Counted from the stretch's first letter, positions 12,766 to 26,470 are shown. The stretch is 64,000 nt of DNA from Caprimulgus europaeus (GCA_907165065.1 OU015534.1:8439686-8503685); one strand, 5' to 3'. Translations and numbers: made by a program. Notes: generated by a model not told the origin, from the letters alone.

Positions 12766-15167
12766 TCATCCTGTAACCAGTAATGAGCTGTAACAAATAC
12801 ATCATTGAGAGTTCCCATAGTGGGCATTTATTGAATAACATATCTATAGCCAAATTTCTTCCTAAAAACATCAGAAAATGGTTAAAGTCTTACTTGTAGC
12901 ACAAGGGCTAATTCCTCTATTTCTTTCTACTCAGAAGTAAACCTGAACATTCTCATTAGATGTCCAGAGATCAAATACTTAAATCATACTGTTTACCTTT
13001 ACTGACTTGTGCTAGTGTGTTTCAGAGATTAGCTATGCATATTATAAGAATTATTCATATAATGTTTTAAATGTTCAGCCCTTCTGTTTCACTGGACAGT
13101 CCTTGTCTCCCACCACTTAATAGTGGTAAATGACAGTAAACTTCATTCTTTTATTCTATTACTTACTATCTGTGTTCTTTTTTTCCCTGTAAATTAGGAG
13201 GCTCCAGTCTTTGATATGTGTTCTCTTGATATAGAGCTATATGTCCACAACACTTGTTACATCTGTTTCAATCAGTAAACAGTCTTTGAGACACGGTGAC
13301 TAAAACTTAATGCAGCAGGTAAAGAAATATTTATAACATCTGGAGTATTATTCCTCTCTGATAATCAACTCATATCTTTATGCTTTACAGAACTGCTGTG
13401 CAGTTCACTACATGTAATACGTTTTTAGATCATTTGAGGATAAATACTACCTAGAAGCAATGTACTATGATGGTATTATCTGGTACTTTGTATGCCTAAG
13501 AAGAAAATTCCATTTCCTGGATCAGACAGAAATGAAACCAATATCTGAGCTGCTGTATTATCTATATACAAATTCAGAATGACTCTGATCTCTCACCCTC
13601 AGAACATGACACAAGATCTTTCCTTAGCTGATGTGGTATTAAGTTGATTAGAGATATTTTATCTAAGAGTATCTCTGGACTCCAAAGCTCAGCAGTTAAA
13701 GCTTGTGCCCAATTTGGTTTAGTTTAATCCTGCTGTTCCAGTAGAACTTCACCGGTGTCTTCTCTTTTTCATGGTTTTTAGAAAATAGAACTGAGCTGTA
13801 AAGCAACATTCGATCCCAGCAATTCAATCCCAATCCAATTCATTTGATTCTAGTTGGAATTGCATTCAACAGTGATCAGCAAACATTTCTAAAAACAAAG
13901 CAGTAAGCAGCAAATATGGCATGATGCCAATAAAGAAGATGCATTTACTGTGCATAGGATCTGAGATCTTTACAGAATTAAACGTCCTGGAGAGGTTATA
14001 TATACACCTATCTTCAGCAAACAAGGGGGAAAAAGAATATCACAACTTCACAAATGGGGGTGATCACGTTGATGAATTATCCCCAAACTCCAAGGGCTGA
14101 AGTGAAACACAGTTTGAAATGAGATACAAGACCTTCAGCTGGTATAAATCAGCTAATACCATAACACCTGAAGAGTTGGCCCAACATTCTTGGGTTGGGA
14201 TAGGACAAAAACTTTTGGGCAGAATTTCTGGCAAACTGGATTCTTTCACAGTAGCTATTATTACAAAAGAAAAGGACAATTAAGGGGAGGAGTGGCATAT
14301 TAATAATATAATATGAAACCATCAACGTAAATTAATCCCAGAATATAGGGTATAAAGGTTTCATTATCATGAATCTAAGTATGATGCATTTCAAGTAGAA
14401 TGCATAGGAAAAACAATTACACAGATGCATGTACATTATTGCATTGCAAGGAAATAAACTAAAACCTTAAATTATTACTAAATAGATACAATTCTCTTCC
14501 CCTTCCCCACCTTTTTTTGTTGTTGTTGTTGATGTTTTGTCGGGAATAATGACTATATTCATTTACAAAAGGAAGGTAGATATGTATTAGTCAGGCTGCT
14601 CATTCAGGACTGAAGTCTATGACAGAATCTTTAATAATATACAGTCTATTTAATATCCGTTTTTTTGTATCCTGCACAACTTATAATTATAGCCAGCAGG
14701 CAAAAAAAGGGAACAGTAGAGGAAAAGAATACAGTGGAAAAATCTTTCCTGATCACTAACAAATGGTATGAAAAAGATAGGCAGAACCTATTAGAGACAG
14801 TGCTTGGATTCAAGTGTGTGGAATGAATTGTATGTATACAGTGAGACGGTTACACCTTGAAAAGGTCTTGCAAAACCTCCATTACATCACATGAGATGGA
14901 GGGTTTGTAAGATCTAAAAACCTAAAGTAAAACCAGTTTCAGCCTGCAAGGCCCCTTTGGAGTCTGGACTGTGCAATTGCAGGTGCTGCAGATGGTGGAA
15001 AGCTGAAGGCGCTATTTATTTTTTGGTGGCAGACCAAAAGTACTCACATGGATTTTAAAAAAAAAAAAAAGGCTTCCTGCTTGCTTTAGTCTCTCTATGC
15101 CCTCAGCAGCACATTCTGTGGTTGCTTAGAAATGGACAGGTTTTCAGAAAACTGACTCCAGGTTCAA
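12766..15167. repeat. Non-coding DNA with two simple repeats
   Basis: Otherwise featureless sequence that contains a short (GTT)n tract at 14,517-14,531 and an A14 run at 15,057-15,070. No gene is seen. Confidence 0.6.
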
Positions 15168-15236
15168 GGGCCAAATTCTCTGCTGGCACAACTCCACCAA
15201 CACTAATGGTGTTAAGCCAGCAGAAAATTTGGCTCC
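15168..15236. repeat. Palindromic fossil repeat (MITE-like), near-complete hairpin
   Basis: This is the best preserved member of the palindromic class in the window. GCCAAATT at 15,170-15,177 pairs with AATTTGGC at 15,226-15,233, TGCTGGC (15,181-15,187) with GCCAGCA (15,216-15,222), and CACCA (15,195-15,199) with TGGTG (15,207-15,211). The whole unit of about 69 bp folds on itself. The gggccaaattct terminus is one I recognise from repeats scattered through turtle, crocodilian and bird genomes. Non-autonomous DNA transposon ancestry is likely but the superfamily is uncertain. Confidence 0.7.
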
Positions 15237-18022
15237 AAATGCTGTCTGATTGGATAGTCTGTCCATAGTCTCCAAGAAGCCCAGAAATTTTCAGTACAGT
15301 TTAACTCAGGCTAGGAAAGAGTCTGAGCATGGGCTGTATTTTTCATAGTAAAATCAGAATTAGAGATGATTTAGGGTATGGGGTAGAAACACAACATGCA
15401 TCAGTGTTACTAACCATTCACTTTTGGAGGACTTGGCTCAAATTCCAGGAGCTCTGGAATCAGGGATTTAGCAGCCAAGTGTTACTTCTATTCCTTTAAT
15501 ATAGACACCAGAAAATCACAATTCCAGGGACTAATGATTCCAATATGGAAATCTCTTCATGTGACACTCCCAGCAGGTCAAACCAAGACCTATTGCCAGT
15601 GTTGTGGTAGGGTGGGCAACCTGCAGTAATGGCCTGCCAATTCCTGGATATACATCCAGAAAAATTTCAGAAATACTGTTTCATTCTTTTTCTGAGTTTT
15701 TTAAGGATAATGTATGTTGGCTCTTCATACTGTTAGACGCTTCAAAATTTCGTTTTTGTAATCTTTGAGTGCTTTTTGTTTCCTTTTGGACAGGTATAAT
15801 GAAATTTGATGTCTCAATATTTTGGATGCTAGATACTTGTAGGAATTAAATGATGCCTAACAGCTGAGAAATTGAGATCTTGCTTAACAAAGGTCCAGAT
15901 CACTTTATAAAGACTTAGGCCTATAGGCCAGGTCAGCTTGTTAGCTTTTGTTTTTATTTGATGGTCATAAAAAGTACTTCTTACAGAACTAAAATAAAAA
16001 TTGACAAAGATATTAAAGTATGACCATTTACAAATTTATGGACAGTAATTGGAATGAACCTAACTGGCTGGCATGGCCTATTTTAATTTGTTGGATGCAA
16101 ATTGATGTGAACTTATTTAAAATAGAGTAAATATACCCTCCAATATGACTGACATTGAATATTTCCTTAATGTTTTCAGGAGATGAGTTTTGATTCCAAA
16201 GTTGCTTTCTAAAACCCCGTTGCATCCAGATAATTGAGTCTGTGAGTTGCCACCCATGTTGTTTATTTTATTGAGCCTACAACTGCCTCATTAAAGAATG
16301 TAGCCCTATCTAGACTGGTAATCTTGGTCCAGATAATTTAGTGAAATCCTGTTTCCTTTTCTAGTTTTGATGCTGTACGGCGTTTCAGTTCTATCTACTA
16401 TTTCAATGAAATCTCTGATTTTGTAGAAGTAGAATCAATAGAGATTTTTGTATTATTCATTTTTATTATTTCACTGCTACAGCAACAGGCTCAGAAAATA
16501 GTTTACAGTAACATGGTAACTCTCTCTTGAACTAAAACCAGCCACTGCATCCCTGACAATGTTTATATGGATGTGGACATAAACTCCAAAGGTCTCTTTA
16601 CTAAAAGGACCGATGTGAGAAAAGAAAATTCAGTGGTTTTCACAAACAATCCAGAGCTCCCTGGCATGCTCCCAATGAATGTTTTCACTGCTACTGGTGC
16701 CCCATAAGAACTGAATTTGTTTTCTGATGTTAGGATATTTATGAATCTCATGTGAGGCATGACAGGCATTCATCTTTCTCACAGGACAAGCAAACAAGGC
16801 AAGACCAGTACTAACACTGAGAGCGTTGTTACTATTACTCAGTACTAGATTTATTGGCATCATATCTTTCAAAGTAACAGGAGGTAGCTCAAAGCCATCC
16901 TCTACAGCAGCTGTTTAATAAAACTTCTCTCTGCTAGTTGCTTTCATATTTTAATCTCCAGATTTTAATCAGACAGATTAGGTAGAAAGAGGAGAAGCAG
17001 AACTACAGGGAATAAAGAACTGAATAGACAGCAGTGAGATGGAGAGCTGATTTCATACTTTTCAGCTATCGCCAGTGTTGTTGATGCTTTGTCTAATGCT
17101 ACAGGGTTCCAATTCTGCATTCCCTTCCTCAGCCAAGTCTGCTCTTTATTTCTGAAACATATCTGTGACTCAAGGAGAACATGCTAATTTGTTGTGTTAT
17201 TGGGAACAATTCTTCTCACCTAAATTTATCATTTAGAATTAAGCATCTAATTCAAACCCATTGTCTAGATTTCTTCAGTAATAGATGGAGGGAAAAAAAA
17301 GTGCATCTAGAGGGCTATATAGGCTATATAGCTTGGTGTTTGCAATAGATAAGACTAATTGTCCTTGGAGGTGCCTGTTTGTCTTTTTTAAAAAGAATCC
17401 CAGTTGACCTGTTTAGCTTTGATGTGTATATCCTTTAAAGCTAAGTGAGACAGAACCCATATACTGTGACTTGACACTGCCATTTTCAAAACATGTCTAT
17501 AAAGAGAAAGTTCTCCTTCAAACTTACTGTTTGAGAGACTGTAGATGGCCCAGTAAGGCTAAAATCCTTCTGATTTTAGCAGAGCACAAATTGTCAATTT
17601 GTATGGTTTCCCTTCAGGTAATTATCTCCCTATGCTCTTAGCTACACAAATTACAATTAGTTTTGTTCTACCATTTTTATTCTACTGATATCTAGTATTT
17701 CCTCACTTACTTTCTTAGTCTTTCTTCTTCTTCTTAGTATAGTGACCTGACAGAAGTTAATATCAGTTCCTACACTAAAACTATATGATGGAGTTACAAA
17801 ACTTTTGAGTGAAATGATTTTACAAGCAATTATTTGAAACTCCTATTCAGAACAATGAAGTCACTTCATCCCTGTCATTTCTTGCAGTGGCTTCATTTAC
17901 AAAGAGGATGGGTTTTATAATACAAATATAACTATCATCACACAATCTAATTCTACTACAGTCTAACAGTGTTTAGGGTTTCATCTGTCTCTGGAAGCTG
18001 GAGATATATACATATATGTGTG

Positions 18023-18025
<3 letters not shown>
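15237..18025. other. Non-coding DNA, nothing recognised
   Basis: AT-rich. A 9-bp direct duplication (ggctatata) lies at 17,313-17,321 and 17,322-17,330. No exon or repeat family is recognised. Confidence 0.55.

Positions 18026-18059
<34 letters not shown>
18026..18059. repeat. (TA)n microsatellite
   Basis: An uninterrupted alternating TA tract of about 34 bp, preceded by a short TA/TG-alternating stretch from about 18,003. It is a likely length-polymorphic site. Confidence 0.95.
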
Positions 18060-18063
<4 letters not shown>

Positions 18064-19944
18064 TTGAGTTTTGTGGTCTACATGTCCATTGTGGGTCAGT
18101 TATGACTGCTCAGTATATGTAGCCATTTTCTTTTGCCTTCTTTGTACTTGTTCTTGTGAAAGCAGAACAATCAGTGAGGAACAGCTATGGTAACAAGTTG
18201 ACTATGCACAGACCGATGACTAGAAGGTTATAGCTCATTCTGTCAGAGTTTACTTCTCTCGGTCTTGTTCTCCAGTGTGGCTGAATGTTTTTCCCCCAAA
18301 GCTGCAGAAGCATCATGACTGATTTGCCCACATACATCTTTGTCAAAAATTTTCCTAGTTACTGAGCTTAGAAACTTTTGGAAAGGATGTTCTTAGCACA
18401 GCTATATTCAAGTACAGCAGGTTGGGTTTTTTCCTTCACCTTATTTGTGGTTTGTTTTTTTTTTTCTTTTAAATCACAATCAAATTGGTTGTGCAAGACC
18501 TGCTTATGCATCTCAACTTTTCTGTTTCACAGTGCAACCAGTGCAACACAAATGAGCCCCTAGCCTCAATGCTGAGCAGGTTGCTACAAGATAGAGCCTC
18601 AGCAACTGTTTTATGCTTGTACTAATGAATACAGGTATGTAGCACAGGCAGCAGTGGTGGATTTCAAGCTGCTGGAGGTGATGACTTTAGGAGCACGGAG
18701 AGAAGATCAGAAATTACAAAAAAATTCCATTCCAGACTGTTGGGAAGGACTCTTTGTTTCTTTCATGCCTAATTCAAAGAATTTGCCCTGTTGGATGTGT
18801 GGCGATGTTTGTATCAAGAGTTCTTCCTGTTCCTGTAGGAGTCTCGATCTCTTACATTTCTTCAGATGTGTTCCTCAAGCTTTGTCTTCTCAAATAACTG
18901 AAGTTAATTGGATTTCAGAGAATAAACAGTACAAAATGTGTTCAACCCTTAACCTCCTTTCCTTTTGCTATCTCTCACAGAAGTTATGTCCATTAATGCT
19001 AACTGGCTTTCTGATTCAGAAAATCATCCTTCTAGAATGGTATTACCTATGAGGTTGTATTTAATACCACTTGAAATTCATCTGGCTTGTTTTGCTTGTT
19101 ATTTCTGCTTATGTAATGTGGTTTAAGTATTTCAAATCTCCTTTCCCTATTTGTAGATTTTCTTACTCCATAACATCTCTTGCTAAAGAAACTTAAACTA
19201 GGAATTGAAGTTTCTACCTCTGTTCTTTACTACTGAGAATCTTCCTACCAGGATTAAGTTTAAAATACCTAAGAAAGAAGCATCAGTGACCAGATGCTTC
19301 AGGGAAGTAGTTGTCATGCTGTGCCTTCCAATCTTTACAAACTTTAGGGTGAAATTAATTTCACCTGATGACAATCCATAGTTGAGACCTTGTTCAAATC
19401 ACCAATTTGGGCTCCTTTTTAATGGCTGGTGTGTGCAAGGAAGCTCTAAAAGATGGTTCACTCTCTCCTAAGACATTTATCTGAGAAAAGTAAAAAGATC
19501 TATCCTATAGAGGTAACCAATTTTCTCCCTCCACTGATAATAAAGAGAGCCAAGATGACCAGCTTACACTGACTAGTTTTGAAAATTCCAAGGTTTTGAA
19601 TTCAGTCAGTCCTATGTGACATGAAATACTCATATACAATCTTACAAAAATTATGTACAGCCTTATCCAAGTCACTGCACCAAATTATTTCTGAGCAAGA
19701 AGTACAGCTAAACTTGATTGGGGCTGACTCAATAATATTTAAGTTGTCAGTGGCTCTGTCATGGCTTCATCTTTTTGAGTAAGGAGTCCGAGTGGTACCT
19801 TTATCCCAAGCTTAGGAGCTTTATTCTCCAATGAACATTTATCATTTGTTCAGCATAGCTTTCTAGATGTATTATAATTTTCTTTGCTATAAGGGTGCAG
19901 GAAAAAAAAAATGTTTTGACTCCTGAAAAAGGCTGAAAAATCTT
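18060..19944. other. Non-coding DNA, no gene supported
   Basis: Contains a 132-codon plus-strand frame (18,654-19,052). The length is within what chance gives in this window, and no domain, signal peptide or family motif is visible, so it is not called. Confidence 0.5.
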
Positions 19945-20150
19945 GGTGCTTGAGTAGCTCCCCTAACTGAGGCACGTGGGTTAGGAGGCTAGTCACTTTA
20001 GGATGACTGCATGGAGCTGAGAGTCGCCCAGAGTAGGAGCCTCACACGTGTGTTCTGAATTGCCCTCTGGATCAGTTTTTCTTTACGCTACTAAAAAAGG
20101 AGACTAGCCAGCTAATAAAAGCTCCTAAATTGAGTACCTAAATTTAGATA
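19945..20150. repeat. Decayed interspersed repeat of the palindromic class
   Basis: Repeated CCTAA-type words suggest an old palindromic repeat: cccctaactgaggcac (about 19,960), gtgggttaggaggctag (about 19,976), and gctcctaaattgagtacct followed by aaatttag (about 20,121-20,148). In related reptile and bird copies the unit reads roughly 'ggcacctaaat'. The copy is eroded and its boundaries are approximate. Confidence 0.35.
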
Positions 20151-20913
20151 ACTGTCAATACAGCAGTACAGCTGAATTCAAGTTTCAGTGGTGAATAGAT
20201 TCATCATTTTGTGTTTCTGTTCTAAAATTGCTTGTAATTTACAGTCTAGGGATACAAACACTGAGACTGTGTGGGTCTTGCTTCTAATCATTTTCTGAAG
20301 ACGCAGATCTAGATCTACTTACGTCAAGTGAGAATTTCTTCTGCAGTCTTTAAAGATACATAAAGACAATTTATGAAATGTTTATTAAAAATAAGCACTT
20401 TTTTCCCATTTATGCCCAAGAAAATTCTTATTGTTCAGTCTTTGAGTAAGTACTTTTAAAATAGCCTGGTGGTAATATATTCTGTGTGTAGCTGGGATCA
20501 AATGCAATTTCTTCTTGGAGATTTATACGCAATTATTTTATCCAGGCTCCTTCTCCCTTTAGCCATCTTCACAATGCTCAAGGTTACTTTAGACCAACAT
20601 TGATAAAATTCGTTCTCTGATTAAAAAATAAAATCTGATACCCAAACTCTATGTACACTGTAGACTTCCATTGTTACAGAGTCCTTATTGTCTTGGGTTC
20701 ATAGGCTGCAGTCTTTGAAATATTGAATTACTCTACATCTTTCTATATTCTTCTTTACTCTTTGCATTTTAAAAAGTGTTCATATATGAGCATTATATGG
20801 ATGCTATTTGAATACCAACAGATTTACCAATTCTTCTAAAAGGAGCGTATGCCAGGACTACAACTATTGCTTAAAGACTTCCTTTAAAGTTTCCTGTTGG
20901 TTAGTTTAAGATT

Positions 20914-20929
20914 AAAAAAAAAAAAAAAA
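20914..20929. repeat. A16 homopolymer
   Basis: A run of 16 A followed by further A-rich words (ccagtaaaaaagccaccaaa). There is no recognisable retrocopy upstream, so a processed-pseudogene tail is not supported. Confidence 0.9.
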
Positions 20930-21024
20930 GCCAGTAAAAAAGCCACCAAAAAAGCCCAATATTTATTGAGGAAACAATATAATGTCTAGAACACGTAGAG
21001 CACTGTGTGAGGTTGATTTCCATA

Positions 21025-21112
21025 GACAGGAAACTAAGAACTTGCTGAAGATTACACAAGAAGTTTATGACAGAACTAATAATAGATAACTAAGATGGTA
21101 TCATCTACCTCT
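21025..21112 (-). repeat. MIR/CORE-SINE-like fragment, antisense
   Basis: caggaaactaagaacttgct, gaagattacacaagaagt, ttatgacagaact and aataatagataac follow the reverse-complement MIR order: gaggaaactgaggcaca, taagtaacttgccc, aaggtcacacagcaagt, then ggcagagc. This is one of the clearer SINE matches in the window. Confidence 0.65.
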
Positions 21113-22220
21113 GATATAATAAGCCCAAAGTGTCCTATGAAGGAAGGAGTATTGTTCTACAGTGAAAAGAAAGAAACAACAAGGTTTTTTTCTGTTATTT
21201 TATGTTACTAAATCAGGGTTCTATTCAGGCTACATTGTTAGTAAATTTAAATAAAACTAGGCATCAAAATCTGCAAGACATTTTTTTCTGTTAATTTAAT
21301 GAAACGTCATCTAACTAACTCCATCCACAAAAAAACAACCGCTGTTTCAACAAAGCTGGGAAGTAGACAGTCAATTTATATCACCCATTTAAAGTACATG
21401 ATTGAAACGGCAGGTCTGGAATTTCAGCAGACTTCATCACCACTAATACATTTACTGGTATTTAATGCACTAGCACACTAAAGAGAATATAGAAAAGAAT
21501 AATTCTGTCCCAAAGAAAAGGACCAAATAAAAATCAACAAAAAGCTGTTGAATTTCTTAATTGGACAGTCTCTACTGAGATCTCGGTTGAACTGATGAAG
21601 TAGGTCACAGAAGATACCCTATCTAAGACAATGCTCCTGCTGAGGGAACTGCAAACTTGCAGTAAACTGTTTTGCTAACACTGGACAGGTTCAGGAAGGG
21701 GGAATTAAATGCTAAATGCATTGAGAAAGGGGATGAACATTCCCACTGTAGTGCAACTACTGGGGCCGGTTGCATCAGTTCTGATGGTGCAGTAGGGCCT
21801 TCCCCAAGCCCTTGGGACCAAAGCTCTTTCTAGGAAATGAGGAGGCACGCAGGAAGAGTGGGGTCCTGGAAAAACATTAAAAACAATTTTTAACAAGCAC
21901 AAGAGAGCTGAGGAAAGCAAGCAGCTATTGTTAGACAAAGGAACAGCGACAGTCAGCAGGAGACTGAGAAACACTAATCACTGCTAAATCAGGGGAAGAT
22001 GTCCCCACTAAGCAGAATTGCCACCCCTGCTAACCAGCAGCCATTGACATTAAATATTGTGGAGCTGAGCTCGGTTCTCTCAAAGGCATGCTGATTAAAA
22101 ATGCCCTGATGAAATGGTATGTACTGTAAGAAGTGGTACTTAGTATTTTGTCTTCATAATACTTTAAATTGCACTATATCTCCACAAGGTATTTTGCCAT
22201 TCTCCATTAAAAGTGCATGA
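21113..22220. other. Non-coding DNA, nothing recognised
   Basis: No exon-like segment or repeat family is seen. A minus-strand 89-codon frame at 21,705-21,974 has a hydrophobic start but no context or conserved feature to support it. Confidence 0.5.
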
Positions 22221-22312
22221 CTGACTTTCAGAAGTACTGAACAGCTGTGGTACTCAGCTGACTTCACTTTGGGTTTGTGGATGCTCAGATATTTTGAAAA
22301 AGGCCCCAAGTT
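22221..22312. repeat. Palindromic fossil repeat (MITE-like)
   Basis: ctgactttcagaagtactga at the left is mirrored imperfectly by atgctcagatattttgaaa and aggcccc at the right. The centre (tcagctgacttcactttggg) corresponds to the 'tgacttcaatggg' centre of the class. The arms pair imperfectly. It is the same broad type as the units at 4.0 and 15.2 kb. Confidence 0.55.
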
Positions 22313-24094
22313 TTCATTATGTGTTAAGTAATAACGAATTATTTTTCTTTACTGTACCTGTTTTCAAACCCTGACAATGTCTCTAAGTCAGTCTTAATAC
22401 TTCTTGCTTAGCATAGATTAAGAGTTACATAAAAGGCCAGAAACTGTTCCTCTCACATCAATGTGAGATAAGGTTCATTTCTTTGACCATGCTGATTTAC
22501 GATTTCACAGCAGTAGCTCCATTAAGCTCTAGAATTTGTTATCTCATCATAAAAGCACAATTTTAAAAAATTCTTTGTATTTTAGGACAATTTAATGAAG
22601 TAGTTAAAAATTATTCCAGACTGAAAATGTTTTCTGCAATCAAGGAAAAAAATATGGTAAAATATACAAAAGCAAGGAAAAGAAGTCAGAACTCACTCCT
22701 GTTCATAGAAAGATGCTTCTGAAAGAGAGGAGCTCAGTGGGAGAGTTTTCCTTTTTCTTTCCTACAAATGCTTGTGATGTACCCTGCACTAATACCTCTT
22801 TCTTTGTATTTTGGGGGGATTTTTAGAGGAAATGGAAAGATAATAAAAGTAATACTTTGATTCTTTTTTTTTTAACAGGAATTAAATAGAATCTTTCCCA
22901 ACCCAGTAAAACTACAGAAGTAGAAGAAAAACATCAAATCCTGCTCTTGCATGAGCAGAGGAGATCCTCTTTTTCTGCTTTGTCCCACACTGCTTATGTG
23001 GAATGACCATGTCTTTTTCTGCTTCCTCTCCACTATGGTGTCTGAGGAGAAAAAAGCCATAGCTACACACAAAGCCTACATTTCATCCTTCTTCTGAGGC
23101 TTTATCTCTCTTATCCCAACCTTCCTTTTAAACCATACCTTTGGAGTAGGAATTTGTATTTGTCTTCTGCAGCCCCAGGGATATTCTCTTTACTTAACAA
23201 TTCAGATGAAGTTTAAATACTGTAATTTAGCAAAATGAATGAAACATATAGGATTCCACTGTCCTTAAGGGCTTGTTGCAGATGATGGGAATTTCACCCT
23301 GCTGTTTCCTTGCAGTGCACTCTGATGTGTAGAAGGGAAAAGGTAAAAGGTTGAAAGGAAGGGAAAACCAGTAGATGAGGAGATTGGGCAGGATTTATCC
23401 ATGGAACAGGCTCTAAAAGTGGTACCTGACCCCTCAGAACTCTTGTGAAGTGCCCCAGTAGGCAAGTGGCTACTGGTACTTTTTGGATGGAGACCATCTA
23501 CTTAGACATGGCAAATATTTTACAGTAGTATGAGTCAGGGTCTGTCCCTTGTCCCAGACACTTGAGGGTTTTTATCTAACATAGCAGGATCTAAACAGCT
23601 TCCATTAAGATAATATCAGCAGTAATACCCATAATTTACTTTAGAGGAATGGAGATTTTCCCTTTTCAGGAAAAAGTCATCTGCCTGGGTTGTTTGGGAT
23701 GGTCTAATTTGTTTGTTTCTTTTAGTTTTATTAATTTCTTAGATTTGGGGAAGAAGCTTGTGGAACTCCTCAGGTGCTGAAGCTGGCATCCAAGTCCTGG
23801 CACAAAACTTCTCTTTTGAATAGGCCAAGAAAAATCTCACAAACTCAAAGCAGTATTGACAGTCCTAAGAAAGAGCTTTCTTCAAAGCCATATGTGTTTT
23901 GTTCCTCTTGAATCTGTAGAGAACCCCCTGAGGCTTCAAAAGAGAGACGCAGTAGTGGAAAACATCCCTCATCCTCCCCATCACTTGAATAACTCACGAT
24001 GTTATATAGAGAGAGCAGGTTGCCTCGGGAAGAGGAGTGCTGGAAATCAATATTTGATCAGATCTGCGTGTGTTTATTGACATAAAAGAATATT
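22313..24094. other. Non-coding DNA, nothing recognised
   Basis: T-run at about 22,866-22,875. Two overlapping minus-strand frames at 23,265-23,497 are in different phases and have no support. Confidence 0.55.
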
Positions 24095-24141
24095 TCATAG
24101 AATCATTGCGGTTAGAGGGGACCTTGGGAGATCATCTAATG
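24095..24141 (-). repeat. CR1 LINE 3' terminus, short antisense fragment
   Basis: ttcatagaatcattgcggt followed by tagaggggaccttgggagat and catctaatgg is the reverse complement of the terminal CR1 block (ctagatgatctccagaggtc, cctt, then the attctatga tail). Only about 45 bp is recognisable. Severe 5' truncation is normal for CR1. Confidence 0.7.
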
Positions 24142-25979
24142 GATGCTTAAAGTCACTAAGTGTTTTCTAATCTGCTTGGTCCTTTTCCATATCCAGAAAT
24201 GGTCAAAAGGTACTTCTGCCTCCAGGCAATGATACAGGCTACTGAGGAACTTATGACAGCTGCTTTCAGTGGTGACTGTGAGAGAGGTGCTGGTTGACAA
24301 GCATGGTACCTGCACTGAGACTGGAATAACTGTTTTTTAGCTCAGTTTCCTGGATGTTACATGATATTTACATATGAGACAGAGCAGAATTATTCTGCCC
24401 AAATACTGAGGTTTGTCCTAATGGTTGACAACACAGAGAACAATGGCCCATGTAATGACTCAAGGTAAAATTGTTATGCTTGTGATAAGTGACGTATTGG
24501 TAAAATGGGCACTAATATTCAAGTAGGTTATCACATTAATTTAGTAAGACTTTTCTCTAGCTCTGGAGTTCTTGTGCAGCCAGTATCAAAGTTCATAGGT
24601 CACAAACACCCAGTTCAGTAACTGGATGTTTGATCAATGTACTGTGCTCTTGAAAAAAATTATTTTCATTATTTATTATTGCTAACTGGAGATCCTGTTC
24701 CACAGGAGAGAGATGCATGTGCCCACCCCGCCCTGCCCCCCACCACAGTGCCTTTACTGTTTGAGGGCTTGTAGATATGCAGTTTGCAGGTGACTCTGAA
24801 GGTGAGTCATGTAGAGTCTTATATCTCAAGAAAAAGTTGGTGGCTCCTAAAGTGGTTTTGGTTGCATCCCTCATATGGCTGCTAGACCCCATTGTTGCTG
24901 CAGTATGACCTTGAAGGCTAGTGCAACCATTTTTAATTTTTTTTTTTTAATTTTTTTTTCTTACAAGCCTACTATGCTCCTATTTGGAGTAATGACATCT
25001 ATTATCCCTTACGAGTAATAGTTAATTATGATGAATAGCGATGGATAGTCCTTTTGCAATAGCTAGTCACATTCTACGTACATTTCTTTACAAGTATATT
25101 ACACATTATTCCCTGAATATATCTTCTCTGCAGTTAAAGCTGCACTGCAGACTTGAGCAGAAATGTCCAGTCCAGTTTTAAACTTTCTTGAGTATATATC
25201 AACAGGAAAGCAGCTGGAGCAGAACAGATCTCAGAATGGACTGGAAAACTTGCTAATGTCTGTATAGCATTTCCAACAGGTTACAAATTGGACTGTTGTC
25301 ACGCTGTTGAGATTGGGGTGCAATACATCTCTCAGAGCTATCACTACATATTTGTTATCAAGTATTGCTATAGATAGGTGATTTCCATAACCCTATTACA
25401 CCCCATGGAGTTGAAAACTGGTTTATCAGTGAATCTGTAATGAATATGTGAGTGCTGTGGGGACGGACAAAACAGGACAGTGCTGAAAACAAAGGGAAAA
25501 AAGACAAATACTCTCAGCTTTGAATGGTAAAATGCCAAATGATAACAGAATATTACATGTTTTGTTAACAGTGGCTTTCTGTGAGTTGTTTAATATTGTG
25601 GAATGGAATAGATAAGCACATGTGAAGGAGCAGGGATGTGGAGCAAGAAAGTGGGAATAAAAAAACCCCCAAGTTTGAAGAAGCAAAGTTGCTTGAGAGT
25701 TGATTATGTAACATATGTATAGACACCTTAAAAGATCAAAATGGCTGTTGAAATGTTAATAGGAATATTTAAGGGAGGTTTTCTACAAGCCCAGGATTTC
25801 ATGTCTGTTTCCTAATTTCTCTGTCATTGCTTGGAAAAGACTGTTGAGTGTCCAGACGCTCAGACAGGGTTGCTGTGCATGCACAGTAAATCCAAAATGT
25901 CTGACGTGCATTGCTCTGACTGCAGGGAAATAACTGTACATTACGGGCTGGTTTGGAGGATGGGATTGCTTTTTTTCCA
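24142..25979. other. Non-coding DNA, nothing recognised
   Basis: Includes a C-rich patch at about 24,718-24,745 and T-runs at about 24,937-24,960. No exon or repeat family is recognised. Confidence 0.55.
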
Positions 25980-26470
25980 ATTCATTGAACAAATGTGTTA
26001 AAGAACTCAAATGTGATGCTTTTGTGTTTCACCAAACTGCAGGGAAATCACATTTTTTCCCTTTCTTGTCATCAACACATTTTCTTTATTCATGTAACAG
26101 TAGGTGTCATTTTTCTTTAATTATGCCCAGCTATCATATGTTGCTTTTATTTGTTGAGGATGTTAGTTTCAGGGAAAATAATTTAGACAGTTTCATTTTT
26201 CAGGCAACAATACACTAAATCTTGTGCTTACAAATTGCAATTAGATAAGAATTCTTCTTTCCACAATCAAATGTGGCAGTTTCTTACTGGAAAGTAATGA
26301 TGAATCAAACTTAAAGTGTAAAATGGGAAGATCAAAGCATTCAACAAAAATGTAATGAAGAAAATACACTTTTATGGCTTGGCATTTTAAATGTCCTCTG
26401 TTATATATTACTGTGGCAGCATACAATAGTATAAGTCTTTCTTTGGGATTGAATACAGATTAATGCAGCC
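25980..26470. promoter_or_regulatory. Candidate conserved non-coding element
   Basis: A long AT-rich block without repeat signature. It contains tttctttattcatgtaac, cttttatttgttgagg and gcaattagataag, and octamer- and homeodomain-like words recur in it. The texture resembles vertebrate developmental enhancers, but conservation could not be tested here. Confidence 0.2.

Noticed and set aside
18001..18059. TA-rich tract considered as a replication or matrix-attachment element
   Set aside because: It is a plain (TA)n microsatellite, and nothing around it supports a further role.
18654..19052. 132-codon plus-strand open frame
   Set aside because: A rough estimate for six frames of AT-rich sequence this long gives several frames of this size by chance. 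No domain, splice context or family resemblance is visible.
20914..20929. A16 run considered as a poly(A) tail of a processed pseudogene
   Set aside because: The sequence upstream has no long degraded reading frame or recognisable mRNA. There is also no visible flanking direct repeat.
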